Shown here in pieces: positions 57,950-64,000 of a stretch of DNA of 64,000 bases. This DNA comes from Nectonema munidae (Eukaryota; Nematomorpha; Nectonematoida; Nectonematidae). The notes beneath the pieces were generated by a model. The model saw only the letters and a list, made by a program, of their open reading frames with translations, made no database searches and was not told the origin of the DNA. Position numbers and translations under genes: made by a program. The stretch covers positions 186,001 to 250,000 of the forward strand of contig JAUIRK010000987.1 in assembly GCA_030549495.1 (NCBI GenBank), written 5' to 3'. Position 1 is the first letter of the stretch. Every line of letters starts with the position of its first letter.

Positions 57950-60106
57950 TGAAACCGACAATGTGTCGTTAACTATGAAAATCTGAATAATGAATTCCAT
58001 TGAGCACATCAAGCTTTCAATTTTTCTCTTTAAAGTTACTTTGTTCGATAAATAGGTATATGCTTTGAAATGTTCAGTAATTAAAGCAATAATAATGGGC
58101 GCGTCATTTCCTATTAAATTAGTGAAAAAATATGAAAAATTTATATCTCTATATTGCTATCATAACATGTGTCGTTTTTTTGTAAATTTGAAGTTGCTGG
58201 TTGGTTAGCTTCATATTAAAACACTTTTAGTTGAACTCATCTCAGCTTTAGAGAAGGATTTCTCAATTTTCGTAGTTTTCAAGAATGAGCATTGGGTTTG
58301 TTCTTACAGTTAGGCAAAAAAAGTATTACACTCTACAACCAACATTTTCACATGTAAAGAGAAAAAACATTTAAATTGTGTAAAATTATTTAATAAAACA
58401 CTTCTTTATGCATTTTAAAGTCTGGATCATTATATCTAAAAAACGAAACACGCTACAATTTTGAAAAAAAGAAAAGTCCAAGACTTTGGTTTCGTATATT
58501 TTGCCTTTGGAAACTTCTTTAGATATTTTGGTTAATAGAGATATAAGTTTTTCAAAATAATTTTTCTAATTTTAGTTTAGTGGATTTTTGGAAGTTTTGC
58601 TATCAATAATTTTAGTTATCTGAGATCTTTGTTTTAGAATTTTGGTAATAAGAATTTTGGTTTTCAGAAATTTTAGTTAAAGGAAATTTTGTTTTCGGGG
58701 ATTTTGACTAGAAACCATAGAAAGAGCAATATTGTTGCGGCAATGAACATTAGGGAAACGCGAGATATCGACAAACAAAACGAGATTTGGCGACAAAAAA
58801 TGAGATTTCGCCGACAAATCTAAAGCCTTTTATATTTCGGATTTGGCCCTTTTGGCTCCTTATAAAAAATTATTTTTCTTTATCTCGTGTTTTTATTGAC
58901 AACTATAAAAAAAAATTTTCAATATTTAATATATTTTGAACAAACTTTATTTGGAAGTTAAAATTTTTTTTCTTTTTGTCAAAATCAAGCTTTTTCATTT
59001 TCCTGTTTATGCGGTTTTTCTAAATCTTATCTCATCAAAATTTCCAATAACATAAACTTCCTATATAATTATGACTAAAAATGATATCAATTCAAAATTT
59101 CTATGAAAATTATAATTTTCACAATACTACTACGACAAAGCACTTATTTACAAAAATTTTTTTTATAAGTAAATTAACTTTTACATTTTTTTTCTATAAA
59201 AAATTACTTTGGTAAATTTAAAATTTTGCATAAAATTTATTTAATTTTTTTTAACTTTTTTCGAAAAGAAATTTAAATATAGGTTTTATAAATTTAAATT
59301 TTTCTAAAAAATTAATTTATTATATTTAAAAATTTCAAAAAAATATTTTTAGCGTTAAAATGTAAAAATTTCTTGATTGAGATTTTCCAGTTGTATATAT
59401 GATTTTTTGAGATTGAGATAATATCTCGGAGATATTTTTAAATTTAATGGTTGAAATTCGAAGTTGAAGAAATTTTTACCACTGGCAAAAAGGCAGGGAG
59501 TTAGGGTTAGAATAAGTGGTAAGGATGAGCTTAACCAGTTTGTAAAAATGGAGAACATTTTTATCAACAGAACTTTATTATGCAAATATTATGTATATAT
59601 TAATTAATTAAATTATTTATATCTTGAATATAATTTGAAGGAAAAACAACGTTAATAGATAAAAGTAATTACCGGTAAATATTTTCAATATCTTTGTATT
59701 TATGTAGTGGGAGATAAATTAAGGTGCATAATGAAGAATACACAATCCTTAACTTGATAAATAAAATAAAATCATTCTGTAAAAACGTATGTATACAATA
59801 ACTTCTTGAAAATAAGGTGCATTTCATGTTAAAAAGATTGATTGAGGATAAAATGGAACGCAAATGTCACACAAAGTATTCTTTACAAAACAAAAATGCA
59901 AGATCTTAACAAGATGCAAATAAAATTAAAATCATGGTATCTGGATTGCTTCACTCATCAAAATGGGCTTAAAATCACATATATTTGATGTTTCTAAAGG
60001 AATATGTGAGTGTAAAGACGTCATAAAAAGACTTGGAATGTAAAGCAGAGTGGGTTTGATCACAAATGGGCAAGGGCACACCGGTAGTTGTAATCACTGG
60101 AATTGA
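57950..60106. other. Non-coding, very AT-rich; includes probable BCL11 3' UTR
   Basis: 58490-58720 contains irregular repeats of ATTTTAGTT / TTTTGGTTA phrases. 58750-58830 contains GACAAACAAAACGAGATTTGG and GACAAAAAATGAGATTTCGCC as two similar units. On the minus strand an AATAAA (plus-strand TTTATT at 59574-59579) lies about 530 bp after the BCL11 stop and could end its transcript. No other gene seen. Confidence 0.4.
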
Positions 60107-61905
60107 TTAAACGTGATCACTCACTTGAGACTTGCATTCAAATTCAGAGTTTTTTATGGATGAAGTTTCAGAGGATTGCAAAGTATGTTTTGTTGAGTTG
60201 TTTTCCGTATTATCATTTTCATTTATACGCTTTGAGTTTTTGTGAGGAGTGACATTGGCGTGCTTGGAGTAGAATGGGTTGTTCAGCGAAAGGGAAGATG
60301 TCCATGCAGCAAATTGAGGAATGTAATTGAGCAGCGCCATATTTGCCATGTAGTCGAAGGAGTGGTTGTTTTCATTGTTGTAGTCGTGGTTGGTGGGGTA
60401 TGTGTTGGCGAACAAATTGGAAAAGTTTTTGAAAGAGGAGTCTCCTTGCTTGGAATTGGAGTTGTTTTGAATGAGAGACAGGGCAGCACCAACGGCAGCA
60501 GCGGCAGAAGACGACGAAGCAGGAGAGAGTGCGCCGCCCTCCTTCGCGAGTCCGCTTTGCGAGAGCACGGGAGAGCGCAGAAGCAAACACTTCTTCATGT
60601 GCTTGTTGAGAGTAGAGAGTAGGCTGAAGGGCATCGAACAGATTTTGCAGTAGTAGATAAATTTGTCGCTGAGTTTTCCGTGTGTTTTCATGTGTCGGTT
60701 GAGCTTGGAGCTCTGCGTGCATGCGTACGTGCACAAACTACACTTGTACGGCTTCTCCCCCGTGTGCGAGCGTCTATGTACTGTTAGGTTGCTGCAATTG
60801 CGAAAAGTTTTGCCGCAAAACTCGCAAACAGCCAGTTTCCTTCCTTTAACCGTCAACGAGCTACCTTTTTGACTTTGGTGAAACGATTTCAATAGATTTT
60901 CTGAAGACGTGGTAACACTTTTGAAGGGTTGTGCTTCATTTTGCAGAGGTGAAGAGGATAACGGTAGGAAATCTTTCATTTCTTCATCCTTCATTTCCTT
61001 CTTGATTCCATTGCAAATAGTGTCTTCTTTTTTGCTGTTGTTTGGGGAAGTTGAAGCTGATTTATCTTCTTCTTCTTTGCCCTCTTCTACGCTTTCAACG
61101 TTTTCGTTCTGCACTTCCTCCTCAAAGAGTTTTTTCCTCTTCTTCACATCGTCGAACGGCACTTCGTCGTTTTCAGCACTCTCGGTCTCATCATCGCCGT
61201 CGCCATTTTCGTCCTCATCTTCATCCTCTTCTTCATCGTCTTCCTCGTCGTCGTGATTTTCGCTGAAGGTGGCGCGCATGAAGGCAGCCTTCTTCTGCGC
61301 CTTGTGGATCTTCATGTGTCGCTTCAGCTTGCTGGCCTGGGTGCACGCGTGCTTGCACAAGTGGCATTTGTAAGGCTTCTCGCCAGTGTGCGTGCGTAGG
61401 TGCACGATTAAGTTGCTGCGAAAGCGAAAGCACTTTCCGCACTCGTTACACCTCTGCGGCTTTTTGATGCTGCTGTTGCTGTCCAACCTCTGCGAGGAGT
61501 ACGGAAAAAGGATTTTTGAGCGTGAAAAAGTCAAGTTGTGCTCATTTTTTATGGTGCTTGTTCCACTTTTTTTGTTCACGTACTCTATTCCGTCCAGCAT
61601 GCTTTTGTTGATGAAGGGCGGTGAAGTTGAGCCCAAGCATTTTTCTAAAGTCAGGCTTCGTGCACAATTCGTTTTCTTGTCCTCCTCACACTCCTCATCC
61701 TCATCTAATTCTTCTTTGCACTCGTTCAACCGCGTGATGCTCGTTTCGCAAGAGGAGATGGGAGAAGAGAGGCTGTGCTTTCTCTTGCAGGAGATGCTGT
61801 TTGGATTGAAAATGAGAGTGTTGTGAGCGCTTGCAGAATGTTTGATTAGGTCTCCACAATCTGAAGTTTCATAGTTGCATTTTATGCATTGCATGCACTC
61901 AAAAT
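60107..61905 (-). CDS. BCL11: BCL11-type zinc-finger transcription factor, terminal coding exon
   Basis: About 599 residues after a splice acceptor TTACCTTTCAAG whose AG is at 61906-61907. Finger 1 is the degenerate C-x2-C...H-x4-H near residues 7-28. The pair [21 protein letters not shown] and [21 protein letters not shown] (both written as in the sequence, at about 61450-61305) matches BCL11 fingers 2-3. A long acidic tract (about 61250-61185) follows at the same place as in BCL11[22 protein letters not shown] and [20 protein letters not shown] plus [20 protein letters not shown] (60826-60590) are fingers 4-6, the DNA-binding array that reads TGACCA-type sites in vertebrates. Finger 6 ends HMKKC instead of HMKKWH, giving C2HC. 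The C-terminal tail of about 160 residues is Ser/Asn-rich. It is a nuclear repressor in known homologues. Confidence 0.93.
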
Positions 61906-63535
61906 CTTGAAAGGTAAAGAAAAACATATTAACGAGACGATTATTACACCCTTTAAAAATAAAGACGAACTCAATTTACGTTACTTGTATCCAACGATGA
62001 AAAGCAAAGATGGCAAACCAAGAAGAGAGAGAATCAAAGTCATGTTGTAAAGTTTAGCAAAGTCTTATTCAAAAATTTAATAATAAGGTTGATTTTTTCA
62101 TTAATTTTTCCAAATTTGTGTCATGTGCTAGAAAATCTAATTAGAAGTTTAGTTAAACTTTTTGCAGAGGAATTATCGTTGTGGTTAATTTATCGAAGTT
62201 TGCTTTTTAAAACTGAAGCACACTGACAAGACAGCTCGATTGCAAATTTATTTTCTTATAAAAAAGAAGTTGAATGTTTTATCGTCTGGTCAAAATACTT
62301 CCTAAATTTTTCAAAGAGCTAAAATTTCTTGCACACTCTAATTAAATTTCATAATCCATGTCTGGATAAACTCTTCAAAGTCATGAGATTATTTTTATTG
62401 AACTTAGTTTCTGTTTTTGTCTAATCCATAACTTTTGAAGTTCAAAATGAGAATAAGAAAATTAAATATAGGAGCAAAAAAAAAGGAAAAAGAAGAAAAT
62501 TAAATTTAGAGTAAGAAGATTTAATAGACAAAATTTTAGCATGAACTTTATTTAAATATTTTTATCGTATTAACATTTTTGTCACATCTTATTTTTAAAT
62601 ATAGTTGTGACATCTAAAATATTTTATATTGAATTTTGATACTTTGAATTCCACTATTGTCATTTTGAACTTCAAATCAAAAGGTATCATTTTTTTACTC
62701 GGGCAGTGGTTTTATCGAAGGAGAGGACGTATTAGAACAAAATATGTTGGTATGGAAAAGACTAAAAGAGTTATATAACCCATTTCAAAAATACTTGAAA
62801 AACGTGAATTGAATGAGTTTCTTCCTTCATTGCCTGTCACCCTCTTTGCGTTAGAACTTTTCGTGTTCCGGGCTATTTTATCATGAGTAAATAAACTTTC
62901 TCTCTCTCTCTTATGAAAGAATGAAGGCACGGTGGTAAGTTGGAATCTGCTTGAAATATTTTATGATCTCTTAAGATTTCGCATCTTACAGAAAACCAAA
63001 CTTCTATACATTAGTACAAGAAGCATCTCACTATCTACAATCGAAGAACACTCACTAGATCTACATTCTACATTCTTAATTCACCTGTTAGACAATCGAT
63101 GAGTTATGATTAAAAATATTCATCAGTCCTACTTTATTTTTTGTACGCCATTTAAAATTACAATCTAAAATATTAGAAAGCTACAATCCATTAAAAATTG
63201 ATTTTATTTTTTATTTTGCTTTTTATTAGTTAAATTTTATAAATTTATTAAACTAATAACTATTAACAAAGTTGCAAATTAGATCATAAAACAACAACTA
63301 ATCCTCCATATATTTTAGGTCAAAAGGAAGATTTCTTTAGAAAACTTAAAAATACATTATCGTGAGTGAGCTTTGTTTTACATCCTTCTCACTGCTCATA
63401 AAATAGTCGCATTCTTTCCCAATACCATTCTACCTTTTTCCATTTTTTAAATGTATTCCCCATTTTGCCAAATATATCAGATTTATTCAAAACTCACCAT
63501 AATTATGTACTATAAAATAAGTATATAGACATTAC
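61906..63535 (-). other. BCL11: BCL11 intron
   Basis: The donor GTAATG at 63535-63530 and the acceptor TTTACCTTTCAAG ending at 61906 bound a 1630-bp phase-1 intron. No gene or transposon domain was recognised inside; a 72-aa minus frame at 62712-62930 has no recognisable domain. Confidence 0.75.
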
Positions 63536-63730
63536 CATTGAGAGTTAAGGATAAGGTATTTAGAAGACTTGAAGATGGCGCGGAAAAGTCTAGAGAGGAG
63601 GCGTCAGAATAAAAGCACTGGGTTGATTTGTGTCGAATGTAATTGCATATGTCAGAAAGTAAAAAAGTTTCGCTGCAAACTCCACACGTAAGAATATCAT
63701 TTTCCACGGAATAGTTAATATTGCATAAAT
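63536..63730 (-). CDS. BCL11: BCL11 internal exon with the CCHC dimerisation finger
   Basis: This minus-strand exon runs from acceptor TTCTTTTAATAG (AG at 63731-63732) to donor G|GTAATG. It encodes NDILTCGVCSETFLLSDICN followed by YIRHKSTQC. The C-x2-C-x14-H-x4-C spacing is identical to the BCL11A exon-2 finger LTCGQC...EHKRKQC, which mediates oligomerisation. The exon starts and ends in phase 1: the leftover G plus AT of the next exon makes GAT (Asp), giving LTLN-D-FECMQC. The vertebrate gene also enters this exon in phase 1. The first exon, with the MSRRKQ NuRD-binding peptide, was not found in 63731-64000 and must lie to the right. The apparent Met at 63707 is a GTG inside the exon, not a start. 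Confidence 0.88.
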
Positions 63731-63732
63731 CT

Positions 63733-64000
63733 ATTAAAAGAAAAGTAATTTATTGTTGAATTTGCAAATTTTGTTTTATACAAAGAAAAAATTTTGTTAG
63801 AATGGAAAGCAAATGTCAAATAAAAAAACAATGAAGCATACATAAACTTGCTAAGATATGGATGCACTTGCAAATAAGAAAGAAATTCAGAAATCTCATC
63901 GAAAAAAAATGGTTGGTTTTATTTATATTGGCTAACAACGTGTGTGTCCTTTAAATGAAATCTTTATATTTTCATCCTAAAGAGTGTAATATTTTTTTAT
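63733..64000 (-). other. BCL11: Part of the upstream BCL11 intron
   Basis: AT-rich, no exon 1 motif on the minus strand; taken as the intron preceding the CCHC exon. Confidence 0.5.

Noticed and set aside
60242-61826. Plus-strand and alternative-frame ORFs opposite the BCL11 exon
   Set aside because: Shadows caused by the GC-richer, acidic and serine-rich coding sequence; none has its own domain.
63510-63707. BCL11 CCHC frame read as a 65-aa independent small gene
   Set aside because: Its apparent start is a GTG within an exon and its last residues lie beyond a clean splice donor. It is an internal exon.

Overview
The window is AT-rich DNA (roughly 70% by eye) from an animal nuclear genome. 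There is no operon structure and no rRNA, CRISPR array or prokaryotic signal. A BCL11-type zinc-finger gene with animal splice sites argues for a bilaterian. The mix of piggyBac, hAT, Jockey/CR1-like LINEs, a Penelope-like element and an unnamed protein family I know mainly from arthropods and molluscs suggests an invertebrate, perhaps an arthropod. I cannot name the species.

Three host genes are supported. (1) 11983-12942 (+) is an intronless beta-1,3-galactosyltransferase 6 (B3GALT6), which adds the third sugar of the glycosaminoglycan linker. (2) 46124-46769 (+) is the last exon of a METTL23/METTL21-like methyltransferase. (3) 60107-61905 and 63536-63730 (-) are two exons of a BCL11A/B homologue. 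They join across a 1.6 kb intron at matching phase-1 splice sites; the first exon lies beyond the right edge. These genes share no pathway.

Most of the rest is transposable-element sediment. 1-0.4 kb: hAT transposase end. 0.8-4.9 kb: Jockey-like LINE, nearly intact. 6.1-8.0 kb: Penelope-like element (RT plus GIY-YIG) with a tandem terminal repeat holding decayed hammerhead-ribozyme-like motifs. 8.9-9.5 kb: ZBED5-like hAT fossil. 11.2 kb: hairpin repeat. 13.3-14.2 kb: piggyBac fragment. 16.7-20.6 kb: complete-length piggyBac element with TTAA duplications, long imperfect inverted ends and a 36-bp satellite array inside. 21-27.7 kb: pieces of an LTR-element protease, three LINE fragments and hAT sequence, including a LINE end with a 45-unit TCA/TGA tail abutting a hAT transposase. 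28-29.7 kb: PGBD3-like piggyBac fossil. 33.7-35.4, 41.7-42.9 and 50.2-51.2 kb: three copies of one small hAT family with 8-bp target duplications, one of them inserted in ORF1 of a CR1-like LINE (38.4-43.4 kb). 36.7-38.2 and 47.1-48.4 kb: two decayed copies of an unnamed invertebrate repetitive protein family. 51.4-57.9 kb: pogo/Tigger, CR1, tRNA-like SINE and two further hAT fossils.

Region 36.0-36.7 kb is an implausible series of long homopolymers and may be a sequencing or assembly artefact. The most notable structures are the piggyBac element with its internal higher-order satellite, the nested hAT/CR1 insertion, the decayed ribozyme-bearing Penelope terminal repeats and the unnamed protein family. 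I found no clearly new functional system.
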